A DNA stretch of 45,178 nt from Bryobacterales bacterium (GCA_016789755.1 JAEUQG010000470.1:1-45178); one strand, 5' to 3'. Positions 24,296 through 33,341 are shown, numbered from the stretch's first letter. Notes: generated from the sequence alone by a model not told the origin. A program made the numbers and translations.

Positions 24296-25435
24296 TCAAA
24301 ACAGTATTCCTTCCAGACGGTTCTTCACACGCTGCTGGAATTGCTCCACGTCTACTTCTGGGAACATCGCACAGATCGTGCAGGGGTACACCAACTTCCC
24401 GGTCAGTAATCCGTTGCGCATGGCGATGAGGTTGGGGGTATTCAACGCTTCGGTGAACCCGCCCGCGGGCACTGGTTTCTCGTCGCGGTACATGCAACAG
24501 GGGCCCAATTGGTGCGAAGCATAGAGGTATGCTTCGGTCCAGGGCATGACGCAGTTTTTCGTTTTGCCCTGGCCGGACGCGGGCGCCGATTCAAGCACTG
24601 TGAGGGCCTTGCTGAGCACCGGCTTGCTCCCTTGCTGCTGTTCCACAACCGTGCGGATGCGCATCACCACTCCGCTGCCTTGCAAGGCGCTATCCACGGT
24701 GGGCAACAGAGCGAACCACTTTCCGGCGGCTTGCGCCATCTGTCTGCCGCGTTCGACGGCCTCGCGGGCTTCGGCGAGCTTTTCCGGGGACAAGGTTCCC
24801 ACCGAATCGACCGCGAATCCATCAGGCAGGTCGTCGAGCTTCGACAACTCCGAGATCTGGAAGTGGTCAACGCCCACGGCGATGCCCATGGCCACCCACT
24901 GATCCATGAGTCCGATGGTTTTGTCCGTGGCCACGGCGTTCCAGATGAGGTAGGGGATACGCCGGCCCTCGCTGAGGCAGAGAGCGCGGATGCGCGCGAT
25001 GTTGTGCAGAAATACGGCGAAGTCGCCGCCTTTGCGGATGGCGGCGTACAGCTCGGCGTCGACGGTATCGCAACTGGTATTGATTTCGGCGCAGAGCGAA
25101 AGCGCCCGCACCGCCCGCGCAGTAAGCGGCTTGGCGAGGTTCGTGATAATCGACACTTCAATTCCGTGGTCGATGAATTGAACCAGATAATCGTCCCAGT
25201 TTTTGACGATCGTCGTTTCGCCGCCGCCGGAAATCTGCACCCTCTTCACGCCCAGCGCTTTGAACTCTTCGAGCAGCGAGGGGAACACCGCCAGATCAAG
25301 ATCTTCCTTCTCATGCCAAGGACGGCTGACGGCGCAATAAGTGCACTTCAGGTTGCAGCGGGTGGTGAACTCAAGTGTTACCTTCTCGAGCTTCGTCAAA
25401 TGCAACATCGGATCGAAACTCAGCGATGGAACCAC
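24296..25435 (-). CDS. Radical SAM protein with SPASM-like C-terminus
   Basis: 379 residues. The radical SAM cluster motif is C27-x3-C31-x2-C34 (TTRCNLKCTYCAV), followed by QISGGGETTI (SAM-binding GGE). The C-terminal region adds conserved Cys in an arrangement like SPASM/twitch domains: CVMPWTEAYLY, GPCCMYRDE and YPCTICAMFPE, probably binding a second iron-sulfur cluster. The substrate is unknown; such enzymes modify peptides, proteins or sugars. The GTG start at 25435 is fixed by GGAGGT five bases upstream. It stands alone on the minus strand between fliT and a sugar-nucleotide epimerase, so a role in surface modification is possible but unproven. Confidence 0.88.
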   Translation of the reverse strand: MVPSLSFDPMLHLTKLEKVTLEFTTRCNLKCTYCAVSRPWHEKEDLDLAVFPSLLEEFKALGVKRVQISGGGETTIVKNWDDYLVQFIDHGIEVSIITNLAKPLTARAVRALSLCAEINTSCDTVDAELYAAIRKGGDFAVFLHNIARIRALCLSEGRRIPYLIWNAVATDKTIGLMDQWVAMGIAVGVDHFQISELSKLDDLPDGFAVDSVGTLSPEKLAEAREAVERGRQMAQAAGKWFALLPTVDSALQGSGVVMRIRTVVEQQQGSKPVLSKALTVLESAPASGQGKTKNCVMPWTEAYLYASHQLGPCCMYRDEKPVPAGGFTEALNTPNLIAMRNGLLTGKLVYPCTICAMFPEVDVEQFQQRVKNRLEGILF

Positions 25436-25594
25436 GTCGTACCTCCGAAATCATACTCCGATGGTAACCCGGACAAGCGGGTCCGAGTTGCACGGCGCGG
25501 GGGGGCGGGGCTTGCAGCCCGGAGATGAATCCGTTCGAGGCTGAAGTTTTATACTGGAGGAGACTCCCATCAGTTTCCTCTAAGAAAAACTATC

Positions 25595-26530
25595 GTGCAA
25601 AAAGTAACTGTCATCGGAGGAGCCGGCTACATCGGTTCCGTCCTCGTTCCCACTCTGCTGCGGGAAGGCTACGCCGTCACCGTACTGGACAATTTTTCGC
25701 TCGGCCAATCGAGCCTGCTCGATGTCTGCCTGAACGGGAATTTCGAGATTCTGCGCGGGGATTGCCGCGATGAAGGGATAGTGAAGAAAGCCATTGCCGG
25801 GGCGGATTTTATTATTCCTCTGGCGGCGATTGTCGGAGCTCCGGCGTGCAAAAGCGATCCGGTGGCGACGCGCAGCATCAACCTGGATGCTATTCGCATG
25901 CTGCTTTCGCTGCGGTCAAAGAACCAATGCATCGTATCGCCGTGCACCAACTCCGGCTACGGCATCGGGGAGAAGGGAATTCTCTGCACCGAAGAAACGC
26001 CGCTGCGGCCGATTTCGCTGTACGGGGTGACGAAGGTGGAAGCCGAGAAGGCGATACTCGATGCGGGCAACGGTATTTCGCTGCGCCTGGCGACGGTGTT
26101 CGGCGCTTCGCCGCGGATGCGCATCGATCTGTTGGTGAACGATTTCGTCTACCGCGCCCACAGCGATAAGTTCCTCGTGATCTTCGAGGGGCACTTCAAA
26201 CGCAACTACATTCACATCCGCGACGTGGCCAAGGCGTTTCTGCATGCGATGCGGAACTTTGAGGCCTTGAAGGAACAACCCTACAACGTCGGTTTGAGCG
26301 ACGCGAATATTTCGAAGCTCGAACTGTGCGCGAAGATCAAACAGTATTTGCCGGATTTCTATTACGTCGAGGCGGAGATCGGACAGGATCCGGACAAGCG
26401 GGATTACGTGGTATCGAACGACAAGATCGAGCGCACGGGGTACAAACCCGACGTGACGCTCGATCTTGGCATACAGGAGCTGATTAAGGTCTACACGATT
26501 CTGCGGGTGAAGCAGTTCGGCAACGTTTAA
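25595..26530 (+). CDS. NAD-dependent epimerase/dehydratase (extended SDR)
   Basis: 311 residues. The Rossmann motif is VIGGAGYIGSV (6-16) and the catalytic pair Y143-x3-K147 lies in LYGVTKVEAEKA; ATVFGASPRMRIDLLVNDFV matches nucleotide-sugar dehydratases/epimerases of the polysaccharide type. It probably acts on an NDP-sugar for cell-surface glycan; the product cannot be named. The start is GTG 25595; a good GGAGGAG lies about 35 bases upstream, too far to serve it, so translation may start weakly or the leader may fold. A TATACT at 25550-25555 could be a -10 element but lacks a partner -35. The stop overlaps the convergent PEP-CTERM gene by four bases. Confidence 0.88.
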   Translation: MQKVTVIGGAGYIGSVLVPTLLREGYAVTVLDNFSLGQSSLLDVCLNGNFEILRGDCRDEGIVKKAIAGADFIIPLAAIVGAPACKSDPVATRSINLDAIRMLLSLRSKNQCIVSPCTNSGYGIGEKGILCTEETPLRPISLYGVTKVEAEKAILDAGNGISLRLATVFGASPRMRIDLLVNDFVYRAHSDKFLVIFEGHFKRNYIHIRDVAKAFLHAMRNFEALKEQPYNVGLSDANISKLELCAKIKQYLPDFYYVEAEIGQDPDKRDYVVSNDKIERTGYKPDVTLDLGIQELIKVYTILRVKQFGNV

Positions 26531-27195
26531 CGGCGGCCGCGGCGGCCTAGAAGGAATAACGCGGCGCCAGTGACGAACAAAAGGGCGGTGGAAGGTTCGG
26601 GAACGGCGTCACTGAGGACGACGTTATCCAGACCCGTGGTTTCCACCACGCCATTGGTGTATTCGGCAAGAATCCAAAAATCGGTCACATTGGCGAAGAC
26701 GGTTTGGAAGTCGGCGAGAGTGGCTGCATTGCCGGTGCCATGATTCGACCACCCGGCGCCGGGGGCGAGCGTAACAGCGATCGAAGTCCAAGTGTTGGGG
26801 GAGAGCGGGGGGATGGGCCGGTTGTAGGTGAGAACGATCCCGCCGCCTTTGATCACGAGGTCGTTGCTGTTGTAGTCGAGGGCGCCGGTATAGAGGAGTT
26901 CATAGGTAAGCGACCCGCCGAGCGCGGCGAGGAGATTGCCCAGATAAGCTCCTGGCGCAACGAACATCGTATCGTTGGTATCGAGGTCATCGGTTTCGGC
27001 GTAACCGCCGGGGTTGCCGCCTGCCGGCTGGAAAACAGCCGGAGCGGCGCCGACGACGTTGTACCCGGCGCTGGCCGGATTCACCGCCGCGGCGGACCAT
27101 CCTTCCGTGCCGGCGTCGAATGTATTGCCGGCAATTACGCCGGCGTGCAGGGACAGCAGACCCGAGGAAAGTGCAAGCAAAAAGAGAGAGCGCAT
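26527..27195 (-). CDS. PEP-CTERM sorted secreted protein with laminin-B-like domain
   Basis: 222 residues. Signal peptide (MRSLFLLALSSGLLSLHAG), then a beta-rich domain (about 25-195) that resembles laminin B/LamB-type domains (GWSAAAVNPASAGYN, LGGSLTYELLYTGALD, LSPNTWTSIAVTL). The C-terminal sorting signal VPEPSTALLFVTGAALFLLG ends in an Arg cluster (RRGRR). PEP-CTERM proteins are exported and processed by an exosortase, usually in exopolysaccharide-producing bacteria; no exosortase gene is in this window. Good ribosome site (GGAGG, spacing about 8). Confidence 0.9.
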   Translation of the reverse strand: MRSLFLLALSSGLLSLHAGVIAGNTFDAGTEGWSAAAVNPASAGYNVVGAAPAVFQPAGGNPGGYAETDDLDTNDTMFVAPGAYLGNLLAALGGSLTYELLYTGALDYNSNDLVIKGGGIVLTYNRPIPPLSPNTWTSIAVTLAPGAGWSNHGTGNAATLADFQTVFANVTDFWILAEYTNGVVETTGLDNVVLSDAVPEPSTALLFVTGAALFLLGRRGRR

Positions 27196-27250
27196 GTGTC
27201 TCTACCTCCGAAAGATTGAGACGGGGAGAATGTTTTTAGTGTAGCCCATG

Positions 27251-29929
27251 CTAGGAGCGGCCGGCGAGATGTTCGACGAGAAATGCGCGCCAGCGTTCGC
27301 GCCAAATAGGGAGTTGAAAGGTGCGCGCCACTTCGACGCCGCGGGCGGCCAGTTCCTTACGCAGGCGGCTCTGGCGGATGAGCTTTTCGAGCGCCGCGCC
27401 GAGGGGTTTGCTTTCGGGTTCGATGAGAAGACCGTTGTAGCCATCCTGCACCAGATCGGGGAGGCCGCCGACGTTGGTGGCGATGACGGCATTGCCGCTG
27501 GCCATCGCTTCCAGGCAGGAAAGAGACGTGCCCTCGCTGGCCGTGGTGGGGACGATGGCGATATCGGCGCCCGCGTAGGCTTCGGGCATACGTTCGGGCG
27601 CGAGCACGCGCCAGGTGACTCGGGAAGGGAAGGAGTCGCGGAGTGTTTCCACGGCCGATTGCTCGCGGGCCGATTCGGCAAGCCCGACAAAATGCATGGA
27701 CATTTCGGGGAATTCGGCCATCAACTGGGGGATCACTTCCATGGCAAGCCAAAAGCCGCGGTTGGTGGTGAGCCGGCGGGGGTAGAGGACATGGACCGCT
27801 TTGCCGCTGGATGGCGGGCGCGGCTGGAACCCGGCGATATCGACAAAGTTGGGGATATAGCGGAAGCGGTGCGACAGATGATGATGGGTGGCGCGTGCCC
27901 AGTTGATGGTGTTGGTATCCACCGAAACAATGTGTTCGAGGTTGGCGATGGAGACGCGGTAGTGCTCCATGAGATTGGCGAAGCCGGCGGCCTGGACAGG
28001 GGCGGAGTCCCAATTGATGCCGTGGCTGATGCCGATGGAATGCGGATTGGCGAGCGGGGCGGCGAGGTAATAGGCGTGATAGAGCGTGAGGGCGGCGGGC
28101 GGGGCCTGGGTATGGAAGACCTCATTGAGGCGCGAATCGAGGCCTTGCGTGTCGAGGCCGCAGACTTCGATTCCGTTGTAGTCCCGGGTCCAGGCGCCGC
28201 GGGCGGACTGATAGGCGCGGATGTGGAAGCCGAACGATCGCAAGATGGGCGCAAGCTCGATCAAATAGCGCTCCGCTCCGCCGCTCATCATGGTTTGCCC
28301 TTCACGATCGAAAAAGAGCGGGGTGAGGACATGCACTGTGCCGCGGCTACCCGTGGACGGCTCCGTGACGGCGCGTTTGGAGGTGGATGAAGGCGGCGCG
28401 GAGGCGGGGGATTCGGGTGGTTGGGCGGCGGACCGCCAGCGCGTCCAGCCTTCCTGTACGTTGCCTTGCTTGAGGCTCCACCAGGCTTCCGCCAATCCGG
28501 CGGCGGAACGATAGCGGCGTGCTTTAGCGGCGGCTCCCTGAGTGCTTTGGGCGATGCGTTCGGCCTGTGTGGCAGACGCCAACTGTTCTTCCAGCGCGGC
28601 GAGCTTGCGGTCGCGTTCGTCGAGTTGCTTACGCGTTTCCTCGAGCGTTTTCTGTAGCGAAACCACTTCCGCGCGGGCGCCGCCGAGGCGTTGTTCCAGA
28701 TCGCGTACGGCGGTAGCGGAGCCCTCTTGCCGCAATCTGCCTTGCAGGGCGGTGAAGACGGTGCGGAGGGCCTCGGCGTTCGGGGAGATGGGACTCAATC
28801 CGGCGCGAATTTCCCCGGCGAGGCGTGCCGCGTCCCGGCGGGCAAGTTCCGCCATGCGGGAGGTGTGCTGCTGCAAGCGCGGGGCGATGATTTCGCGCTG
28901 CTCCCAGGCCTGCTCGAGCGCGGCGGCTAAGGCGTCGGGCGCGAGGCCGTGCAGGTCGAGGACGAACTGTTCGCAACCCACGCCGGCGGCCAAATGGAGC
29001 ACTTTGGGATCGTAGGTAAGGGCGACGAAAGGCGCGCCGGCCATCGTGGCGAAGATTGCCGCATGGAGCCGCATTCCAACCACCATGTCGCATTCGGAAA
29101 GCATGCGGGCGCGGTAGCGGGGCGCCAACTGGGGTGCGGCAATCTCGACGGATTCGCGGTGCCGCATGGCTTGCACCACACGCTGGGCGACGGCGTAGTC
29201 GTTTTCGAGCGGCTGATGCTCAATCCACTGGAAGGGGATGAACTTGAGGTGCGCTTCGTGCCGGTCCAGATAACGGTCCAGACCATCGGCGACAGCGGCT
29301 TCCCAGCGGGCGGCTTCGACGTCGATCTCCCAAGGGCGCAGGGCAATGCCGATCATGGGCTGGTCGCGCTTGGGGCGGCCGATGGTCCAATCGCCGGCGA
29401 GGGCGAAGGCGGGGTCGGCGGAGACATGCACTCGCTCGCGGGGGATTCCTAGTTGGGCGATGAGATCCTGCGATGGCTGCTCGCGTACAGAGATGCTGGA
29501 CGCCCCTTCGAGCAGAGCGCGTGTCATGCGCCGGCCTTCCCCGGTGCGGAGCGGCCCTGCGCCGACGGCGTAGTACACCACGGGTTTGCCGAGCAACGCC
29601 GCAAGCAACGGAGCACCGCCGACGTAGCTCAAGCTGCCGTGGCCGGGGGTCCAGATGGTTTCCGGATAGAAGCCCCAGTAATCGAAGAACAGCCCGCCTC
29701 CACCGACGAGAATGAAATCGGCCGCGGCCACGGCATCGAACTGGCCGGCGATGGACTGCCAGTGTACGGCCTCGACATGGTGCTGGGCGGCCGTGAGGTC
29801 CGGGTTGCCGGACATGACGGTGAGCTGGAGATCGGGGATGTGCTCGCGCAGCAGAGCGACGAGACTGGCGAGAATGGCTTCGTCTCCCGTGTTATCGAAT
29901 CCGTAGGAACCGACAATATAGCCGCGCAT
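27251..29929 (-). CDS. Fusion: polysaccharide pyruvyl transferase, coiled coil, GT4 glycosyltransferase
   Basis: 892 residues in three parts. Residues 1-340 are a CsaB/PssM-type polysaccharide pyruvyl transferase (GSYGFDNTGDEAIL, VGGGGLFFDYWG, VVYYAVGAGPL, GMRLHAAIFATMAGAP). Residues about 400-475 are a charged coiled coil (LEQRLGGARAEVVSLQKTLE and following), then a Pro/Ser-rich linker to about 525. Residues about 530-892 are a GT-B glycosyltransferase of the GT4 type (GGAERYLIELAPIL near its start; EGTSLSCLEAMASGNAVIAT as the donor motif). The first part adds ketal pyruvate to a sugar, the last adds a sugar; fused they may build one repeat unit. A GHMP kinase gene lies 26 bases upstream on the same strand. 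The ribosome site is modest (AAGAG). Confidence 0.9.
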   Translation of the reverse strand: MRGYIVGSYGFDNTGDEAILASLVALLREHIPDLQLTVMSGNPDLTAAQHHVEAVHWQSIAGQFDAVAAADFILVGGGGLFFDYWGFYPETIWTPGHGSLSYVGGAPLLAALLGKPVVYYAVGAGPLRTGEGRRMTRALLEGASSISVREQPSQDLIAQLGIPRERVHVSADPAFALAGDWTIGRPKRDQPMIGIALRPWEIDVEAARWEAAVADGLDRYLDRHEAHLKFIPFQWIEHQPLENDYAVAQRVVQAMRHRESVEIAAPQLAPRYRARMLSECDMVVGMRLHAAIFATMAGAPFVALTYDPKVLHLAAGVGCEQFVLDLHGLAPDALAAALEQAWEQREIIAPRLQQHTSRMAELARRDAARLAGEIRAGLSPISPNAEALRTVFTALQGRLRQEGSATAVRDLEQRLGGARAEVVSLQKTLEETRKQLDERDRKLAALEEQLASATQAERIAQSTQGAAAKARRYRSAAGLAEAWWSLKQGNVQEGWTRWRSAAQPPESPASAPPSSTSKRAVTEPSTGSRGTVHVLTPLFFDREGQTMMSGGAERYLIELAPILRSFGFHIRAYQSARGAWTRDYNGIEVCGLDTQGLDSRLNEVFHTQAPPAALTLYHAYYLAAPLANPHSIGISHGINWDSAPVQAAGFANLMEHYRVSIANLEHIVSVDTNTINWARATHHHLSHRFRYIPNFVDIAGFQPRPPSSGKAVHVLYPRRLTTNRGFWLAMEVIPQLMAEFPEMSMHFVGLAESAREQSAVETLRDSFPSRVTWRVLAPERMPEAYAGADIAIVPTTASEGTSLSCLEAMASGNAVIATNVGGLPDLVQDGYNGLLIEPESKPLGAALEKLIRQSRLRKELAARGVEVARTFQLPIWRERWRAFLVEHLAGRS

Positions 29930-29955
29930 GAACTCTTTTTACCTCGAATTGTCCG

Positions 29956-30939
29956 TTATGCGTGGATGATATGGCTTCCGGGGGAGTTGATGGCGATGGG
30001 GATCTCTTCGAGTTGCGCCAGCGCGGAGCGCACCGCTGCGCGGCGGTCCGGAGGAACAACGAAGAGAAGGCACCCGCCGCCGCCGGCGCCGAGAAGTTTT
30101 CCACCGAAGGCTCCGGCTGAGCGGCCGCGCCGATACATGTCTTCGATTTCGCCATTGCAGACGGAAGTGTCGAGCGAGCGCTTCAATTGCCAGGCTTCGT
30201 CGAGCAGGGCGCCGAAGGCGCTGAAGCCGGCATTGCCGGTGAGCAGGGAATAGCCTTCGTCCACCATTTCCCGCATGCGGAGGAGAACGCGGGTTTGCTC
30301 GCCGATGCGGCGGATGATGTTGGTGGCGACATCGGCGGCGCGGCGTTTGATGCCGGTGTGCAGCAGCAGGAGATGGTCTTCCAGGTTGCGGAGGCGGTCG
30401 GGAGAAAGCGGTACGGCGTGCACCACGATGTCTTCCCGGGTACGGAACTCGATGAGCTTACAGCCGCCGACGGCGGCGAAGACCTGATCCTGGCAGCCGA
30501 CAGCCTCTTTGAGGGTGTCCTGTTCGAGGAGAATGGCTTCGATGGCGAGATCGAGAGGCCGCCGCGCTTTGCCCTGAAAGGCGTGCAATGCGTTGAGCAG
30601 GCCGACGACGAAGCTCGAAGAAGAGCCCAGCCCGGAAAAGGAAGGGAGTTCGCCGGTGTAGTTGATCTCGACATCGGTGGAGATGCCGCAGTGGCGGAGG
30701 CATTCGCGGAAGGGAGCGTGCTCGATGTCCTCCAGGCTGCGTACGCATTCCACCTTGCGGTAGGCGATGCGGATGGAGTAGTCGAACAGACGCGAGTAGA
30801 AGCGCGAAACGGAGAGGTAGGCGGAATGGTCGATGGCGGTGCCGAGCACCGCTCCGCCGCCGTTTTTCTCGAAGTAGTCGGGGTAATCCGTGCCGCCGCC
30901 GAAGAAGCTGATACGGAAAGGAGTTTGGGTGATGATCAT
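29956..30939 (-). CDS. GHMP family sugar kinase (HddA/FKP-like)
   Basis: About 327 residues. MIITQTPFRISFFGGGTDYP at the N-terminus, the ATP-binding GLGSSSSF (103-110) and the C-terminal GAGGGGCLLF are the three GHMP motifs; the GGGTDYPDY signature is shared by D-glycero-D-manno-heptose-7-phosphate kinases and L-fucose kinases. It phosphorylates a sugar at C1 on the way to a nucleotide sugar; which sugar is not determined, as no other heptose gene is nearby. The frame is open back to 31044 but the family starts at the ATG 30939. First gene of a two-gene operon with the pyruvyltransferase-GT4 fusion, 26 bases apart. Confidence 0.9.
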   Translation of the reverse strand: MIITQTPFRISFFGGGTDYPDYFEKNGGGAVLGTAIDHSAYLSVSRFYSRLFDYSIRIAYRKVECVRSLEDIEHAPFRECLRHCGISTDVEINYTGELPSFSGLGSSSSFVVGLLNALHAFQGKARRPLDLAIEAILLEQDTLKEAVGCQDQVFAAVGGCKLIEFRTREDIVVHAVPLSPDRLRNLEDHLLLLHTGIKRRAADVATNIIRRIGEQTRVLLRMREMVDEGYSLLTGNAGFSAFGALLDEAWQLKRSLDTSVCNGEIEDMYRRGRSAGAFGGKLLGAGGGGCLLFVVPPDRRAAVRSALAQLEEIPIAINSPGSHIIHA

Positions 30940-31032
30940 GAATGGTTCGGGCCGGGTCGAGCTTGATTCATTATCCGCCGCGGGAAAAGTGGGTGCCACA
31001 GTAGCACTATTTGCTAATCTCGGAGGCGCAAC

Positions 31033-31389
31033 ATGGCAGCTCACGAATCCGCACCCGAACAGCAGGAATCACGCGTGACGGTTCTGCGCACCTCTCGCCG
31101 GGACAACGAAAAGCGGGTGATGATTGTCAAGATCGACGGCCAGCCTTTGGCGACGCTGTACTACGGCAAATCGGCGACGCGTGTGCTCACGCCGGGCAAA
31201 CACACTTTGAACGTGAACAACACGTTCGTGTGGAAGAACCATCGGTTCGAGATTGCGCCGGGCGAGCATGTCACCTTCCAGTTGATCAACCGGTCGGGGA
31301 AGTTCACTTGGTTTCTGGTGGCGCTGATGGGGGCTGGGCCGATGTACATCGACATCGAAAGGGACAGCCAGGCATCATCGAAAACATAG
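31033..31389 (+). CDS. Small conserved hypothetical protein
   Basis: 118 residues, not recognised. A charged N-terminus (1-30) is followed by a compact beta-rich core: VMIVKIDGQPLATLYYGKSA, LTPGKHTLNVNNTFVWKNH and FEIAPGEHVTFQL. It ends in a hydrophobic stretch (TWFLVALMGAGPMYIDI) that could be a membrane anchor or a core strand. The pattern of a GxH-type turn and K(H/Y)TL recalls PEGA-like surface beta domains, but no motif proves it. No signal peptide. The ATG at 31033 has GGAGG six bases upstream, so it is a real start. Divergent from the GHMP kinase; intergenic distance about 93 bases. Confidence 0.72.
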   Translation: MAAHESAPEQQESRVTVLRTSRRDNEKRVMIVKIDGQPLATLYYGKSATRVLTPGKHTLNVNNTFVWKNHRFEIAPGEHVTFQLINRSGKFTWFLVALMGAGPMYIDIERDSQASSKT

Positions 31390-31407
31390 AATTCCATCGA
31401 ACGCCGT

Positions 31408-31884
31408 CTAGGGTTGGATCTGATTGCAGCGTCCGAAGAGGATTTTCAAGTAGGAGGGGATTTTGGGGTCGAGGCCGGGGTTGCGGAAGTAGTTCGGGTA
31501 GTGAAGACGGACAACGTAGTTGAGGTAGGCGAGGGTGTATTTTTCGATGTGCTGAAGCTGGCGGACGGGAAATACCTGGCCGTTCATTTGCACCTTGGTG
31601 TCGTTTCCTTTGTTGCGGATGATGTCCATCTGGAAAATGCGAATGATGTCGAGGGTGGTCTGATCGCAGGTGCCGTGCGTAGGGACTTTGAACCCGTTAC
31701 CCAGCAAGGCCTTCTTGTCCGGGCGTTGGAAGTGCTTCTGCAGCATCCACTGCACCAGCAGCACGTCATCGGTATGGTTGGCGCATCCTTCTCCCACGGC
31801 ATAGGTGGTGTTCCAGATCTGGCGCATGCGAACGGCGCCCCCGGTGGCTACGGGGCTTTCGGATATGTCCATGATTTCAGGCAT
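31408..31884 (-). CDS. Small protein with peptidoglycan-binding-like fold, unknown function
   Basis: 158 residues. The middle part (about 38-95) resembles a PG_binding_1-type helical domain: DDVLLVQWMLQKHFQRP, then THGTCDQTTLDIIRIFQMD, that is, an L-V-Q-x(2)-L start and a G-x-C-D-x(2)-T-x(5)-F-Q end. The C-terminus is rich in Tyr, Asn and Pro (YLNYVVRLHYPNYFRNPG). No signal peptide and no catalytic residues seen. The ATG at 31884 has AGGAG 13 bases upstream, so the start is moderately supported. An isolated small minus-strand gene ahead of the sulfatase; no operon partner. A cell-wall-related or secretion-apparatus protein is possible. Confidence 0.6.
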   Translation of the reverse strand: MPEIMDISESPVATGGAVRMRQIWNTTYAVGEGCANHTDDVLLVQWMLQKHFQRPDKKALLGNGFKVPTHGTCDQTTLDIIRIFQMDIIRNKGNDTKVQMNGQVFPVRQLQHIEKYTLAYLNYVVRLHYPNYFRNPGLDPKIPSYLKILFGRCNQIQP

Positions 31885-31973
31885 TTTGTTTGTTCAGCTC
31901 CTCTCACTGGGGGAAGGCGTAGGAGGAGGCCTAAAATCTCTCATCCGCATGCAACTTTGCGAAATAAAACTAC

Positions 31974-33341
31974 TCAGTACGCCGTGCGGCCATCGGTTTC
32001 GAATTTGTTGAACTTCGGCGGCTGAATGCGGGCCATCTGATCGAGCGCGGCTTGCAGTTTCCTGCGCGCGGCTTGGGCATCGGGAGGAGCGCCGGAGGCC
32101 GGAATGGGCGACTTCTCGAACGGATCGTTCCGCATGTCGTAGAGACGGTTGTCGAGATAGAGTTTCCAGCGATGGTCCCAGGCAAGACGCGTTGGCGGAA
32201 AATTGACTTTACAGCCGGGGTGCGGATCGTAGTGAGAGAACGCCCATTGGCGCGGGTTGCCTTTTTGGCCACGCAGTTGGGGGAGGAAGCTGCGGCCGTC
32301 GATAGGAAGTCCCTCGAACCATTGCGCCCCGGTTGCTTCCATCATGGAGGGCAGGAAATCGGTGGAGTCGATAAGGTCGGAGCAGACACGTCCGGCGGGG
32401 GTCACGCCTTTCCAGCGGGCGAACATGGGGACGTGCATACCGGCGCCGGTGGTGAGCCCTTTACCGCCTGGAATCACTTTACTGCCCATGCGCGAGGTGA
32501 TCTCTTTCGGCGTGCCGTTGTCGCCGAAGAAGAGGATCAGGGTATGCTCGGCGATCCCGAGTTTGTCGATGGCGTCGAGCACGCGTCCGACACAGGCGTC
32601 GAGATATTCCACCATGTCCGGGAAGTGTTTCGGGTCGTCCTTGAGGCGATCTCCCCGGGCCCAATCGGCGCTGCGCGGAGTGGCGTTAAAGGGGCCGTGC
32701 GTGAGCACCATGGGGTAGTACACAAAAAAAGGATTGGCCCGGTTGCGTTCCATGAAGCGGATGACGAAGTCGGCGAACAGGTCTTCGCCGTACTTGCCCT
32801 TGGTGTCGGTTCGTTTCTTTCCATTCTCGTTGATGACGGGATCGGCGTAGCGTGAGCCTTTGTCTTCCGTAAACAGATCGTGCCAGAGAAGATATTCGTG
32901 GAAGCCGCTTTGTTCCGGCTTCATTCCCGTGGCGCGGCGCGGCGAGGGCTTGCCTTCGTAGCTGTAGAACTGCCATTTGCCGGCGATACAGGTGCGGTAT
33001 CCGGCGCGCTGCATCATGTGGCCGAATGTTTTCTCGTTGGGATCCATGAGACCGAAGGCGCGCCAGTTGCGGAAATTGTGCTGGCCGGTCATCAGTTGCA
33101 CGCGAGTGGGGGTACAGAGAGGCTGGGCGTAGGCGTGGGTGAAACGTACGCCGCCGGCGGCAAGGCGGTCGAGGTTGGGAGTTTTGTAGGAAGTGCCGCC
33201 ATTGGCGCCGGCACATTCGTAGCCGAAGTCGTCGGCCATGATGAGGACAATGTTGGTCTTCTGCCGGGATTGGGCAAGGGCAGCGTTGGCGGCGGCCGAG
33301 GAGGCAAGAAATCCGCGGCGGGTCATGGGATGAGATGACAT
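31974..33341 (-). CDS. S1 family sulfatase, Tat-exported, atypical lysine motif
   Basis: 455 residues. Tat signal (TRRGFLASSAAANAALAQ), metal-binding MADDFGYE, formylglycine site C76-T-P-T-R and FFGDNGTP. Where most S1 sulfatases have GKWHLG, this one has GKWQFYSYEG (K122, Q124), so the usual His is missing, which could change catalysis or substrate. HGPFNATP later may supply another His. The Cys is intact, so an active enzyme is still possible. The start at ATG 33341 or 33326 (MTRRGF) is undecided; neither has a ribosome site. The gap to the divergent MddA-like gene is about 109 bases. The substrate is unknown. Confidence 0.88.
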   Translation of the reverse strand: MSSHPMTRRGFLASSAAANAALAQSRQKTNIVLIMADDFGYECAGANGGTSYKTPNLDRLAAGGVRFTHAYAQPLCTPTRVQLMTGQHNFRNWRAFGLMDPNEKTFGHMMQRAGYRTCIAGKWQFYSYEGKPSPRRATGMKPEQSGFHEYLLWHDLFTEDKGSRYADPVINENGKKRTDTKGKYGEDLFADFVIRFMERNRANPFFVYYPMVLTHGPFNATPRSADWARGDRLKDDPKHFPDMVEYLDACVGRVLDAIDKLGIAEHTLILFFGDNGTPKEITSRMGSKVIPGGKGLTTGAGMHVPMFARWKGVTPAGRVCSDLIDSTDFLPSMMEATGAQWFEGLPIDGRSFLPQLRGQKGNPRQWAFSHYDPHPGCKVNFPPTRLAWDHRWKLYLDNRLYDMRNDPFEKSPIPASGAPPDAQAARRKLQAALDQMARIQPPKFNKFETDGRTAY

